Of a stretch of DNA of 59,790 bases, positions 46,380 to 54,853 are shown piece by piece; positions within the stretch are counted from its first letter, which is position 1; each line of letters begins with the position of its first letter. A program made the position numbers and the translations under genes. The stretch lies in contig CASEBB010000014.1 in the NCBI GenBank assembly GCA_949286015.1, positions 1-59,790 of the forward strand, read 5' to 3'. The stretch is from an uncultured Succinivibrionaceae bacterium (GTDB taxonomy: Bacteria; Pseudomonadota; Gammaproteobacteria; Enterobacterales; Succinivibrionaceae). The notes below the pieces were generated by a model that was not told where the DNA came from, did no database searches, and was given only the letters and a program-made list of their open reading frames with translations.

Positions 46380-47933
46380 ATTACTGCCCTTCTCCCAGGT
46401 CTTAACGACCTTTTAAAGAAGAACAAAGCGCTCGTCGTCAAGAATGGCCAAGAGAAGCTGGTGCTGCATGCTGACCAGCACCAATTGCCAACCGAGAAGA
46501 TCTCAAAAAACGCCATTAAGGTCATTAAGCGCTTAAAGCAAGCTGGCTTTGAGGCCTATCTGGTAGGTGGTGGTGTCCGTGACCTGCTCTTAGGTAAGAG
46601 CCCAAAGGACTTTGATGTCTCCACCAATGCCACGCCAGAGCAAGTGCGCCGTTTGTTTAACAACGCCCGCATCATTGGCCGCCGCTTCCGCATTGTCCAC
46701 ATCATCTACGCCAACGACATCATCGAGGTTACGACCTTCCGTGGTGGCAATAGCAACCAATTAAAGGTTGCCACGCCAATCCAACGCGACGGTAAGCGCT
46801 ACGAGGTGCAAGTCAACCAAGAAGGCATGCTGGTGCGCGACAACAGCTATGGCACCTCCATTGAGGAAGATGCCCAGCGCCGCGACTTCACCATTAACGC
46901 CATCTACCTCGACATCCAAAGCGGTGATCTCATCGACTTCCACGGTGGTCTCTACGACTTAACCCAAGGCGTGATCGACATCATTGGCGATCCTGAGACC
47001 CGCTACCGTGAAGATCCTGTGCGCATCCTGCGCGCAGCCCGCTTTAGCGCTAAGCTGGGCTTTAAGATCTCCAAGCGCACCGTGCAGATGATCGGCCCAT
47101 GCGCCAAGCTCCTGCACTCGGTTTCCCCAGCCCGTATGTACGATGAGGTTAACAAGCTCTTCCTCACGGGCCACGCTGAGTCCACCTTTAAAGTCTTAAC
47201 GGCCTTAGGCCTCTTCACCGAGCTCTTCAACATCTCGCCAATGCTGCTCAACTCCAGCATCTGCCGTAGCTTCTTAAGCCACGCCTTTGCTAGCACTGAC
47301 CAGCGCTTTGCCGAGAACAAATGCAACAAGCCGCACTTCCTCTACGCCATCATCCTGTGGAATGAGTTCATCTGGAACTTCTACATGATGCGCGACGACC
47401 TGATGTTGAGTGCCAACAACATCGACTACAAGGATCTGATCTCCTACCTTGCGTCCAAGGTGGTGATCAAGCAGTACCAGATCACGGCGATGCCGGAGCA
47501 GATCATCAGCTCCATTGCCCTGCTGTGGCGTCTGCAATTCCTGCTGGAGTCCAAGAACCCAGAGAAGTACGTCAAGGAGACCACGGGCTATCATGCCTTC
47601 CGTGCCGCCTTTGACCTCTTCAAGCTGCGTGCGGAGTTTGACCCTAACCTGCGTTCGCGCGTGGAGTTCTGGCAGCCTTACTACGACCAGTGCAAGGCTG
47701 ACGCGGAGCGCCGCCGCTTAAGCGACAACAACCGCCGCAATGGCGAGCGTCGTGAGCGCGATCGTGGTGGCCGTCGCCGTGGTGGTGAGCAACGCTCCGA
47801 GCGCCGTAATGGCAACGGTGGCAACCGTCGCGACAATGGCAATGCGCCACGCTTTGAGGAGAACGCCTCTGATCGTCAAAACCGTATCAGCAAGGCGCGC
47901 AACTGGCGTAAGAGCATGAACTTAGAGCCATAA
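46380..47933 (+). CDS. pcnB: Poly(A) polymerase I, probable AUU start
   Basis: Adds poly(A) tails to RNA 3' ends, promoting decay. From the ATT at 46380 the protein has 517 residues; TGAGGT lies eight bases upstream and an in-frame TAA at 46374 blocks extension. No ATG occurs in frame before the conserved domain; GTG 46461 is the first standard start but would remove 27 residues that read as normal coding sequence. E. coli pcnB is known to start at AUU and its N-terminal segment is of similar length. The nucleotidyltransferase core is clear: AYLVGGGVRDLLLGKSPKDF, DVSTNATPEQVRRLF, EEDAQRRDFTINAIY, ETRYREDPVRILRAARF. The C-terminus is Arg/Gly-rich and basic (RRERDRGGRRRGGEQRSERR). Confidence 0.92.
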   Translation: MTALLPGLNDLLKKNKALVVKNGQEKLVLHADQHQLPTEKISKNAIKVIKRLKQAGFEAYLVGGGVRDLLLGKSPKDFDVSTNATPEQVRRLFNNARIIGRRFRIVHIIYANDIIEVTTFRGGNSNQLKVATPIQRDGKRYEVQVNQEGMLVRDNSYGTSIEEDAQRRDFTINAIYLDIQSGDLIDFHGGLYDLTQGVIDIIGDPETRYREDPVRILRAARFSAKLGFKISKRTVQMIGPCAKLLHSVSPARMYDEVNKLFLTGHAESTFKVLTALGLFTELFNISPMLLNSSICRSFLSHAFASTDQRFAENKCNKPHFLYAIILWNEFIWNFYMMRDDLMLSANNIDYKDLISYLASKVVIKQYQITAMPEQIISSIALLWRLQFLLESKNPEKYVKETTGYHAFRAAFDLFKLRAEFDPNLRSRVEFWQPYYDQCKADAERRRLSDNNRRNGERRERDRGGRRRGGEQRSERRNGNGGNRRDNGNAPRFEENASDRQNRISKARNWRKSMNLEP

Positions 47934-48015
47934 GCTTAAGCGCTTAAGCTCTAAGCTTGCTGCGCCCCCACACTTTGCGTTGCGTCAGCTCCTTTAGGGG
48001 AAATTACCCACACTC

Positions 48016-48050
48016 AGGCCAAGGCACCATACCTTGGCCTGCTGTTTTTT
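48016..48050 (+). terminator. Intrinsic terminator between pcnB and folK
   Basis: AGGCCAAGG and CCTTGGCCT form a perfect 9-bp stem with a 7-nt loop, then GCTG and six T. The folK ribosome site GGGAGGG begins right after, so folK must use its own promoter or read-through. An 18-bp palindrome (AGCTTAAGCGCTTAAGCT) also lies at the pcnB stop. Confidence 0.85.
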
Positions 48051-48063
48051 GGGAGGGAGAACC

Positions 48064-48570
48064 ATGCAGGTCATCATTGCTCTGGGAGCCAATTTAGGTA
48101 ATCCTCAAGAAACGCTCCGCGCTGCCGCGTTAGACATCGCGGCACTTAAGGGCATCAGCGTTCTTGCTGCTTCCTCGCTCTATTGCACTACCCCTGTAGG
48201 CTACGCTGCGCAGGATGATTTCATTAATGCGGTGATGGCGGTGGAATCAAGCTTAGAGCCGCTAGAGCTCTTGCAGCAACTGGCAGCATTGGAGCAAAAG
48301 TACAAGCGAGTACGCACCATTAAAAATGGCCCGCGCACGCTCGACTTAGACGTCATTACCTGTGGGGACATCATTAGTGCCGACCCAGTGCTCACGCTCC
48401 CACATCCCCGCGCGCAAGAGCGTGCGTTTGTCTTGGTGCCGCTAGCAGAGATCACTCCTGATCTCATCTTTCCTGACACCAAGCGCTCCGTACAGTCACT
48501 TGTAGCGGAGCTAAGTGCTGCGGATGTAGCGGGGGTACGACTGATGAACGCTAAGCTAATGGCGCCTTGA
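48064..48570 (+). CDS. folK: Hydroxymethyldihydropterin pyrophosphokinase FolK
   Basis: 168 residues from ATG 48064, preceded by GGGAGGGAG; an in-frame start 30 nt upstream lies in the terminator and is rejected. FolK transfers pyrophosphate from ATP to 6-hydroxymethyl-7,8-dihydropterin in folate synthesis. Motifs: ALGANLGNPQETLRAA, SSLYCTTPVGYAAQDDFINA, GPRTLDLDVITCGD with the Mg-binding Asp pair, and LPHPRAQERAFVLVPLAEI. Follows pcnB as in E. coli. Confidence 0.96.
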   Translation: MQVIIALGANLGNPQETLRAAALDIAALKGISVLAASSLYCTTPVGYAAQDDFINAVMAVESSLEPLELLQQLAALEQKYKRVRTIKNGPRTLDLDVITCGDIISADPVLTLPHPRAQERAFVLVPLAEITPDLIFPDTKRSVQSLVAELSAADVAGVRLMNAKLMAP

Positions 48571-48961
48571 CGCAGCACACAGCCTCTCTTAGAGAGGTGG
48601 GCTCTACTCCGAGTTTGGTGGCTCCCCAAACGTAACCTCACACCTTGAGGCCAGCACCTGAGCCGTGGTTATGGCGTTTCATGTTAGCCAGCTAAAAGCA
48701 GTGTGGTGGTGATGGTGACTCTATCCACCAACCGCTGAGGAGATCCAAGAGCCCACTATTAGGGCCAAGTGACGCCTCATAAGCCTAACGGCGCATTGCT
48801 GCGGGGTAGAATGCGCTAAGCGCCTTGCTCTTTAGGTAGCATCATGATTTAGGCAGCATCATGTTGCCTGTCTTTTGTCTTTTGGTACTTTTACCACTGG
48901 CCGCTACCACACCCTTTTCTTACTTCTGACGGCATGGGCACCCACGCCGCGAGATTTCACC
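48571..48961. other. Intergenic region folK-pth
   Basis: Contains the repeat at 48612-48732. A GTG-started frame from 48875 runs into pth but the upstream part lacks a ribosome site. Confidence 0.5.
48612..48732. repeat. ~115-bp repeat family, copy 1
   Basis: AGTTTGGTGG at the left and CTATCCACCAAC at the right, with CCTTGAGGCCAGCACCTGAG and GTGGTTATGGCGTTTCATGT inside, match 52912-53025. GGCTCTACTC immediately before is also shared. Confidence 0.7.
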
Positions 48962-49561
48962 ATGAGTGATAACGCCAATATTAAACTCATTGTCGGTCTG
49001 GGCAATGTCGGCAGCAAATACGAGCACACCCGCCACAACATGGGTGTCGATCTGCTGCAAATGATTGCTGACCACTATCGCATCACCTTGCAGCCACAAA
49101 GCAAGTTCTTTGGCTTATTAGGTCAGGGCCGCATCGAAGGCCACGACGTCAAGCTGCTTTTCCCTACCACCTTTATGAACGAGTCCGGCCGTGCCGTCGG
49201 TGCAGTGTGCAATTTCTACAAAATTGCCCCTGAGGAGATGCTTGTCCTGCACGATGAGCTCGACTTACAACCAGGCCAATTAAAGTTAAAGTTTGGTGGT
49301 GGCCTCGCTGGCCACAACGGTCTAAAATCCATTACGGCCCATCTTGGTAATAGCCAAAACTACTACCGCTTGCGTATCGGCATTGGCAAGGCACCAGATA
49401 CCTATTCATGGGTCTTAGGCCGCCCTGCGCCACTTGATCGCTCCCTGTTAGAGGAAGCACTGCACGCCGCCACTTTAAACGTAGGCAAGATCTTTACACA
49501 AGGCATCGCCAAAGCTACCAGCGCCATCAATGGCTTTAAGCCACAAAGCTTTGAAGTTTAG
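48962..49561 (+). CDS. pth: Peptidyl-tRNA hydrolase
   Basis: 199 residues from ATG 48962 (MSDNANIKLIVGLGN); the ribosome site is weak (CGAGA). Pth frees tRNA from dropped-off peptidyl-tRNA. The catalytic His is in HTRHNMGVD, the conserved Asp in LVLHDELDLQPGQLKLKFGG, plus GLAGHNGLKSI and the FMNESGRAV region. ychF follows downstream, the classic pth-ychF pair, here separated by a ~155-bp repeat. Confidence 0.96.
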   Translation: MSDNANIKLIVGLGNVGSKYEHTRHNMGVDLLQMIADHYRITLQPQSKFFGLLGQGRIEGHDVKLLFPTTFMNESGRAVGAVCNFYKIAPEEMLVLHDELDLQPGQLKLKFGGGLAGHNGLKSITAHLGNSQNYYRLRIGIGKAPDTYSWVLGRPAPLDRSLLEEALHAATLNVGKIFTQGIAKATSAINGFKPQSFEV

Positions 49562-49584
49562 GCAACTTAAAAGTGGCGGAGCGT

Positions 49585-49743
49585 AAGGAGCTATTTACTT
49601 AATAGATGACGGGATTTATGGCAATCATGCTGGCCTCACCTTAAGGTAGGCTCAGGCCAACCTGCACCACACCCTTTATCTCGAGGAGTAGGTTGTTGCC
49701 AACACTCACCCCTACATCCGTCAGTTATTAGATCACTCATTCC
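49585..49743. repeat. ~155-bp palindromic repeat family, copy C
   Basis: More diverged than copies A and B. Shared landmarks: TTACTTAATAGATGACGGGA at the left, GGTAGGCTCAGGCC and CCTTTATCTCGAGG in the centre, CCGTCAGTTATTAGATCACT at the right. Lies between pth and ychF. Confidence 0.7.
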
Positions 49744-49826
49744 TAAGAGCGTGATGCTCTACTCTTTAGCGCCCTGCTAGCGTAAGATGCTGTTTTCCGT
49801 CTTGCTGTTTTCTGAGAGTTTCTGAC

Positions 49827-50921
49827 ATGGGTTTTAACTGTGGTATCGTCGGCTTGCCAAACGTGGGCAAGTCCACTTTATTCAATGCACTAACCAAAGC
49901 TGGCATCGCTGCCGAAAACTTCCCTTTCTGCACCATCGATCCCAACACAGGTATCGTGCCTGTGCCAGATCAGCGCTTGGATAAGATCGCCGCTATCGTC
50001 AAGCCTGCTAAGGTGGTACCGACGGCCATGGAATTTGTGGACATCGCAGGACTAGTAAAAGGCGCGGCTCAAGGAGAGGGACTGGGCAATAAGTTCCTCT
50101 CCAACATCCGCGAAACCGACGCCATTGCGCATGTTGTGCGCTGCTTTGAGGATCCTAACGTAATCCACGTTAATGGCAAGATCGATCCTGTGGACGATGC
50201 TGACGTCATTAACACCGAGCTGGCCTTAGCCGACTTAGAAGTCGCTGATAAGGCCTTACAGCGCCTTGAGAAGCGTGCCCGTACCGGTGGCGATAAAGAA
50301 GCTTTAGCGCAAGTAGTGGCCTTAGAGAAGGTGAAGCCAGCTTTAGAGCAAGGCAAGATGCTGCGTGCGGTGGACTTTACCAAAGAGGACTTACACGCCA
50401 TTAAGGGCTTTAACTTCCTCACCTTAAAGCCAATGATGTACATTGCCAACGTCTCTGAGGATGGCTTTGAAAACAATCCATACCTCGACAAGCTGCGCGA
50501 GTACGCCGCCAAAGAAAAGTCGATCGTGGTGCCAGTGTCGGCCGCGATTGAGGCTGATTTAGCCTCGATGGATGAGGCTGATCGGCAAGAGTTTATGGAG
50601 AGCATGGGCTTAAGCGAGCCTGGCTTAAACCGTGTTATTCGTGCAGGTTACCAGCTCTTAGGCTTACAGACCTTCTTTACGGCCGGTCCAAAGGAAGTAA
50701 GAGCGTGGACGGTACCAGTGGGTGCCACCGCGCCACAAGCTGCGGGCAAGATCCACTCTGACTTTGAAAAGGGCTTTATCCGCGCGCAGACCATTGCCTA
50801 TGACGATTTCATCGCCTATAACGGTGAGGCCGGTGCTAAGGAAGCGGGCAAGCTGCGCTCTGAGGGTAAGGACTACATTGTGCAGGACGGCGATCTCTTC
50901 GAGTTCCTGTTTAACGTCTAA
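49827..50921 (+). CDS. ychF: Ribosome-binding ATPase YchF
   Basis: 364 residues, the usual length. Obg-family P-loop protein with G1 [15 protein letters not shown], switch [10 protein letters not shown]3 [17 protein letters not shown], and the family's altered G4 (NVSED in place of NKxD) that explains ATP preference. C-terminal TGS domain ([20 protein letters not shown]). YchF binds the ribosome and affects translation under stress. Ribosome site weak (GAGAG). Partner of pth in gene order. Confidence 0.96.
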   Translation: MGFNCGIVGLPNVGKSTLFNALTKAGIAAENFPFCTIDPNTGIVPVPDQRLDKIAAIVKPAKVVPTAMEFVDIAGLVKGAAQGEGLGNKFLSNIRETDAIAHVVRCFEDPNVIHVNGKIDPVDDADVINTELALADLEVADKALQRLEKRARTGGDKEALAQVVALEKVKPALEQGKMLRAVDFTKEDLHAIKGFNFLTLKPMMYIANVSEDGFENNPYLDKLREYAAKEKSIVVPVSAAIEADLASMDEADRQEFMESMGLSEPGLNRVIRAGYQLLGLQTFFTAGPKEVRAWTVPVGATAPQAAGKIHSDFEKGFIRAQTIAYDDFIAYNGEAGAKEAGKLRSEGKDYIVQDGDLFEFLFNV

Positions 50922-51060
50922 GGCGCTCTGCTCGAGCCCCCATAGTTGCTAAGGCGCGTGATGGCGGCTCTTAGCGCCACTTTACCGCACGCTCCCCGCG
51001 CGGTGCATAACACTCATTCTGGAGCCTATGAACAGGCCCCACTCTCTCCAGAAGCGCATG

Positions 51061-51086
51061 CGGCAGCCACTGTGGCTGCCGTTTTT
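51061..51086 (+). terminator. Intrinsic terminator downstream of ychF
   Basis: CGGCAGCCA and TGGCTGCCG make a perfect 9-bp stem with a 3-nt loop, followed by TTTTTG. Confidence 0.85.
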
Positions 51087-51143
51087 GTTTCTGCGCTGCA
51101 CAAAGTGCAACGCCAAAAGCCCACCTCAAATGAGGTCGTTCTC

Positions 51144-51212
51144 CCTGTGTGCGCACAGCTACTTGCCCTGACCTACCTTAGAGATAGGTCGCGGTAGATC
51201 CGCTTGCTGCTC
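51144..51212 (+). repeat. Short dispersed repeat, copy 2
   Basis: Matches 10600-10674 in order: CCTGTGTGCGCACAGCTACTTGCC is the counterpart of CCATGTGTGAGCAAAGCTACTTGCC (landmarks AGCTACTTGCC), then GACCTACC, AGATAGGTCGCGGTAG and CGCTTGCTGC. Limits approximate. Confidence 0.45.
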
Positions 51213-51365
51213 CCTATCAGGTGCTGACTCAAGGGGCTAAAACCCACCTCAAAGACCGATTTTAAGCCAATAGCCAGCCAAGGGGAACCTGCTCTGCAGG
51301 AGCAAGGGAAAAACGCTCTCGCTCCAAGCGACAGCGCGGTGTGAGCTTATAGCATCAGCACCTAT

Positions 51366-51396
51366 TTGAAAAGCTAAGCCCCGCAGATGCGGGGCT
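51366..51396 (-). terminator. Intrinsic terminator of the acetyltransferase gene
   Basis: On the minus strand AGCCCCGC and GCGGGGCT form a perfect 8-bp GC-rich stem with a 4-nt loop, followed by TAGCTTTTCAA. Confidence 0.8.
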
Positions 51397-51404
51397 GTAG
51401 CGTG

Positions 51405-52559
51405 CTACTTGGAGCTGGCGCTGGCCTTGGAGCGCTTCGTAGCTGCGGTTGCAGCTTGTGGCGCTTTGGTCTTGCCTGCCTCACTGTGAGCACGTGGAGT
51501 GCGCTTACGATGAGTCTTGCTGGCTGTAGCCTTTACCTGTGGCTCGTCCTGTGGTGCTGCTGGAGATGCTATCTGCGCCTTTTGGCTCACCTTAGTGGAG
51601 GCTTTCTCTGCTACCGTCTCAGCTTGTTCAGCCTGTGGCGCCTCTTGCGGGGCGACGGCCTTTTGCTCGGCCTTTACCTCGGTCTGGGTCGCGGTCTTTG
51701 CCTCAGCTTTAACCACAGCAGGTTCTGCGACTGACGCTGGCTCTGCTGCAGGTGCTGGATCAGCTGTCGCAGGCACAGCTACCTGCTCAGGCGTCGCGGC
51801 TGGGACTTTTTTGGTAGCAGCAGGATCCGCTTGCGTAGCATCTGGCAGTGCTACCGGTGCCTGTAAGTCCTTTTCATACACAAAGCAGTGTAAGAAGCTG
51901 TTGAGATAGTAGTCGTAGTGCGGCACGTGAGTGATGTTAAAGCTCATAGCCACATCGACCACACGAGTCATCTGCAGGCGGTCATAGAACTTGTAATCGC
52001 AGCTACTGTCGGTAAGCAGATAGTAGTGGTCATACCCCTGCGTGCGCAGAATCTCCTCACCACGTGCTACCAGCTTGCGGCCCACGCCTTTGCGCTTAGC
52101 ATTTGGCGAAACAATGAGCAGCGAAAACTCAGGCCACTGGGCATGCGGCGCTAAGCGGCGCAGCTTCTGGTAGTTGGCTGCAAATAAGCCACTAAACAGG
52201 CGTGGCGTCTCTGCTTGTGGCAGGAGGTACATCAGGATAGACGCACCACGCTCTAAAGCCGCGCACTGCCATGCATGGAAGCGATTAGTACGGGCAATGA
52301 CAGGAGAGTCGACCTTATTGTCCAAAGAGAGCAGGCCGAGCATTTCACCGTCTTTAGCGGTGGCTACCACAATGTTGGTGGCATGAGCGAGGTAGTGCAG
52401 CGCAAAGTGAGCAGCGCCGCAATAGCCAATGAGCGGCTTGTCCTCAAAAAACCAAGAATCGTAGAGGATTTTGAGAATGCCTCGCCAATCCTGAGCCCAA
52501 TCGAAATCCCTTAGTACGACCTCATTTGTCGGAACCAATGACGTCTCTTTGCCACCCAT
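51405..52559 (-). CDS. GNAT acetyltransferase with Ala/Lys-rich C-terminal tail
   Basis: 384 residues from ATG 52559 (GAGGA upstream); an in-frame start 51 nt further up has no ribosome site. Residues about 10-240 contain a GNAT fold: IVVATAKDGEMLGLLSLDN and the acetyl-CoA loop LLIVSPNAKRKGVGRKLVAR, then YYLLTDSSCDYKFYDRLQM. Substrate unknown. From about 255 the chain becomes Ala/Pro/Glu/Lys-rich and ends basic (SKTHRKRTPRAHSEAGKTK), again a disordered lineage-specific addition. Confidence 0.85.
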   Translation of the reverse strand: MGGKETSLVPTNEVVLRDFDWAQDWRGILKILYDSWFFEDKPLIGYCGAAHFALHYLAHATNIVVATAKDGEMLGLLSLDNKVDSPVIARTNRFHAWQCAALERGASILMYLLPQAETPRLFSGLFAANYQKLRRLAPHAQWPEFSLLIVSPNAKRKGVGRKLVARGEEILRTQGYDHYYLLTDSSCDYKFYDRLQMTRVVDVAMSFNITHVPHYDYYLNSFLHCFVYEKDLQAPVALPDATQADPAATKKVPAATPEQVAVPATADPAPAAEPASVAEPAVVKAEAKTATQTEVKAEQKAVAPQEAPQAEQAETVAEKASTKVSQKAQIASPAAPQDEPQVKATASKTHRKRTPRAHSEAGKTKAPQAATAATKRSKASASSK

Positions 52560-52911
52560 AGTTTCCTCGAAATCAGCTACGAGAGCCACCGCTACCCTCA
52601 TGTGTGCCAAACGAAATAATCGGGATAGGCACAGCGCTCATGCTACTGGGGAGGTGGGGGTGAGTGCTTCACTACATGACACCTGTGGTGTTGTTCTGAG
52701 AGTATGGGCTCTCCGGGGGCAGGTGTGGGCACTCTACTCTCGAGCAAAAACAGCGTTTGACCGCCAGAGGCGGTTTTCCGTGCCCAAAGATAACAGGCGT
52801 CATTGCTAAAAACAAGGGTCTAACCGCCCCTTACAGCAGCGCACTGCCGCTTAAGCGGTGCGACAGCTCCACAACGCTAAGGCTGGCACCAGAAAAAGCG
52901 GCTCTACTCAT

Positions 52912-53025
52912 AGTTTGGTGGATACCACAACGTAGGCCTCAACTCTTGAGGCAAGCACATGAGCCATGGTTATGGCGTTTAATGTTAGCCCCCTAAAAGG
53001 AGTGTGGGGCTGTATCCACCAAACT
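52912..53025. mobile_element. ~115-bp MITE-like element with 14-bp perfect terminal inverted repeats
   Basis: AGTTTGGTGGATAC at 52912-52925 and its exact inverse GTATCCACCAAACT at 53012-53025. Inside are CTCAACTCTTGAGG (hairpin) and CCATGGTTATGGCGTTTAAT. No open frame. Second copy at 48612-48732, decayed copy near 849-990. Confidence 0.75.
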
Positions 53026-53125
53026 CTAAATAGCGCCAGAATCTCTTGGGTAGCGCTCTACCTTTAGCAGCGGCCCCATCTGGTGCTTTGCACTGCACTC
53101 TATCCACGCCGCTTTCCCGCCCCCA

Positions 53126-53173
53126 AAATAAAAAACTCAAGGCCATAGAGTTGCCCCTACAACCTTGAGTTTT
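53126..53173 (-). terminator. Intrinsic terminator of uspE
   Basis: AACTCAAGG and CCTTGAGTT pair across a 20-nt loop; on the minus strand the stem is followed by TTTTTATTTTGG. Confidence 0.75.
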
Positions 53174-53308
53174 GTGAAAGCAGGTTGGCCCTACTTCGTT
53201 AGTTGCCCCACAACCACTCCCACTGCAGCTTCGGTCGCCTTTAGCGCTACACCATGATGAGCGCTCGGCTCTACCAAAGCAAGGAGGATTCGTGAGAACA
53301 AGCTGACG

Positions 53309-54229
53309 CTACTCCTTTGGCGCCGCCTTGTTTTCTAAATTGTTGAACTTGACTAAGCGGTTCACAATGAAGAGGTCGCCCTTGATCTGCTCTAACACCA
53401 GCTCACTGGCACTCTGGTCAATCGCACTTAAGATGCCGTTCTTGCTGGAGGTTCCCATGCAGACCATACGAGCCTCTAACTTAGAGCAGACACGTGGGAT
53501 CATCTCATCCACACGGCCCTCGGCAATGTGGCAGTGATCCTTAGGGATATTATGAGCCTCGGCAAAGTCGTAAAGCCCCATGGCATGCACATCAGTGCGC
53601 TTGATTGGCTTGTCGTTACCCAGAATAATGGACTCGGTGGTGTTCGCTCCCATGAGACCACGATGTACAGGTGGCACGCAGTTTAAGACGTGCACCTCAC
53701 CGTTAAAGTGCTCGGCAAAGATGTTGGCAGCCGTAAAGAGCACCTCGTCGACAAACTTGTCGTGGTGGGTCTCTTCAAAGTCGATAGCCAGCAGAATAGT
53801 GCGGCTTAAGCGCTGTGGCGCGTTGGCATCCTTAACCACTAAAAGTGGCAGCGGAATCTGGCGCATGATCTGCGAGTCAAGTGGCGAGACAAACAGATCC
53901 TTTAAGGTGTTACGGCGGTTAGCAGAAACAATGGCCAGATCAAAGTGCTCGGCCTGCTCAGCGGCATACTGGCAGAAGGCATCAGCTACATCAGGGGAGA
54001 AGACGATGTGCGTCTTGTAATGCGTGATGCTTGGGTACTGCTGCATCATATTCTGCAGCTCGCGCTCAGCGCTTTCATTGAGGGCTTCCACCTGATTTTC
54101 CGAGAACTCACGGATCACGCGGAAAAGTACGACCTCCAAATCTGGCATAAAGCGCGCGAATTCAGCTGCACGTACTAATGCTGGCTGCTCCTCAGTTGGC
54201 TTAATCAGCACTAATACTTTGTAAGACAT
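53309..54229 (-). CDS. uspE: Universal stress protein E
   Basis: 306 residues from ATG 54229, preceded by AAGGAGG; the upstream in-frame start at 54268 is rejected. Two tandem Usp domains: first SYKVLVLIKPTEEQPALVRA to QIPLPLLVVKD, second RTILLAIDFEETHHD to GDLFIVNRL, with the MVCMGTSSKNGILSA segment typical of UspE. In E. coli UspE takes part in motility and adhesion control and stress resistance; the same is only presumed here. Monocistronic with its own terminator. Confidence 0.93.
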   Translation of the reverse strand: MSYKVLVLIKPTEEQPALVRAAEFARFMPDLEVVLFRVIREFSENQVEALNESAERELQNMMQQYPSITHYKTHIVFSPDVADAFCQYAAEQAEHFDLAIVSANRRNTLKDLFVSPLDSQIMRQIPLPLLVVKDANAPQRLSRTILLAIDFEETHHDKFVDEVLFTAANIFAEHFNGEVHVLNCVPPVHRGLMGANTTESIILGNDKPIKRTDVHAMGLYDFAEAHNIPKDHCHIAEGRVDEMIPRVCSKLEARMVCMGTSSKNGILSAIDQSASELVLEQIKGDLFIVNRLVKFNNLENKAAPKE

Positions 54230-54853
54230 ACTTCCCCTCCTTAGAGAGAGCTCGAGCTCTCGCATCATGCCTATGGCCTCATTATTACAGGCTAGAGGAG
54301 ATAAGAGAAACGTTTTAGGTCAAATCTTTGATAGACAACACCTTTTGAGGCAAAAGAGTGGCATCTGCACCCAAAGAAGGCGCTCTAAAGGGGCGTTTTA
54401 TGACCTCAAAGGTAAGTAGCAGCTACGGCAGAGGGCAGGGAAAAGAGGAGAGAGCCAAGAGCAATGACGGCAAGCGGCGCGACAGCAGCGAGAAAAGGAC
54501 CTGGCTGCGAGACAGGAAGAAGAAGAAGAAGAAGAAGAAGAGAGCAAAGAACAAGGCGAGCTGCACACCAAGCACCGCTACAGAGACCCTACGCTCAGCA
54601 GCGCAGAACTCCAGTGAGCAGCGGCAGCGCCATGGTGGCACGCATAAGGAAGCCGCTGGGGTAGCGGCATCCATGTTTTGTACACGCTGCGGCAGGAGGC
54701 ACCATCAGACAGCGGTGATGGCACCTATAACCAGTAAGGGCTAACGCCCTTGCTCTAGCGGTAAGGCTTATCTCAAGGGCAAACGGGCCGCAATGTAAGG
54801 CAGAGCATGGCAATGCATGCTCTGCAGGGCTGGCACAGCCACTAATCTAAGGC
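54230..54853. other. Intergenic region with GAA microsatellite
   Basis: An 8-copy GAA run lies at 54516-54539. The frame that crosses it (54358-54744) gives a poly-Lys tract and has no ribosome site; not called. Confidence 0.45.

Larger units (their letters stand above)
50922..51404. other. Intergenic region with two convergent terminators
   Basis: Terminators at 51061-51086 (plus) and 51366-51396 (minus), and a short repeat at 51144-51212. No gene seen. Confidence 0.55.
52560..53308. other. Intergenic region with repeat and uspE terminator
   Basis: Holds the ~115-bp repeat at 52912-53025 and a terminator at 53126-53173. Otherwise nothing recognised. Confidence 0.55.

Noticed and set aside
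45663..46405. Overlapping 107- and 151-codon frames before pcnB
   Set aside because: No ribosome sites or domains; the pcnB ribosome site and AUU start lie in the last part of this stretch.
54358..54744. 128-codon Lys/Arg-rich frame over the GAA repeat
   Set aside because: Composition follows the microsatellite; no ribosome site.
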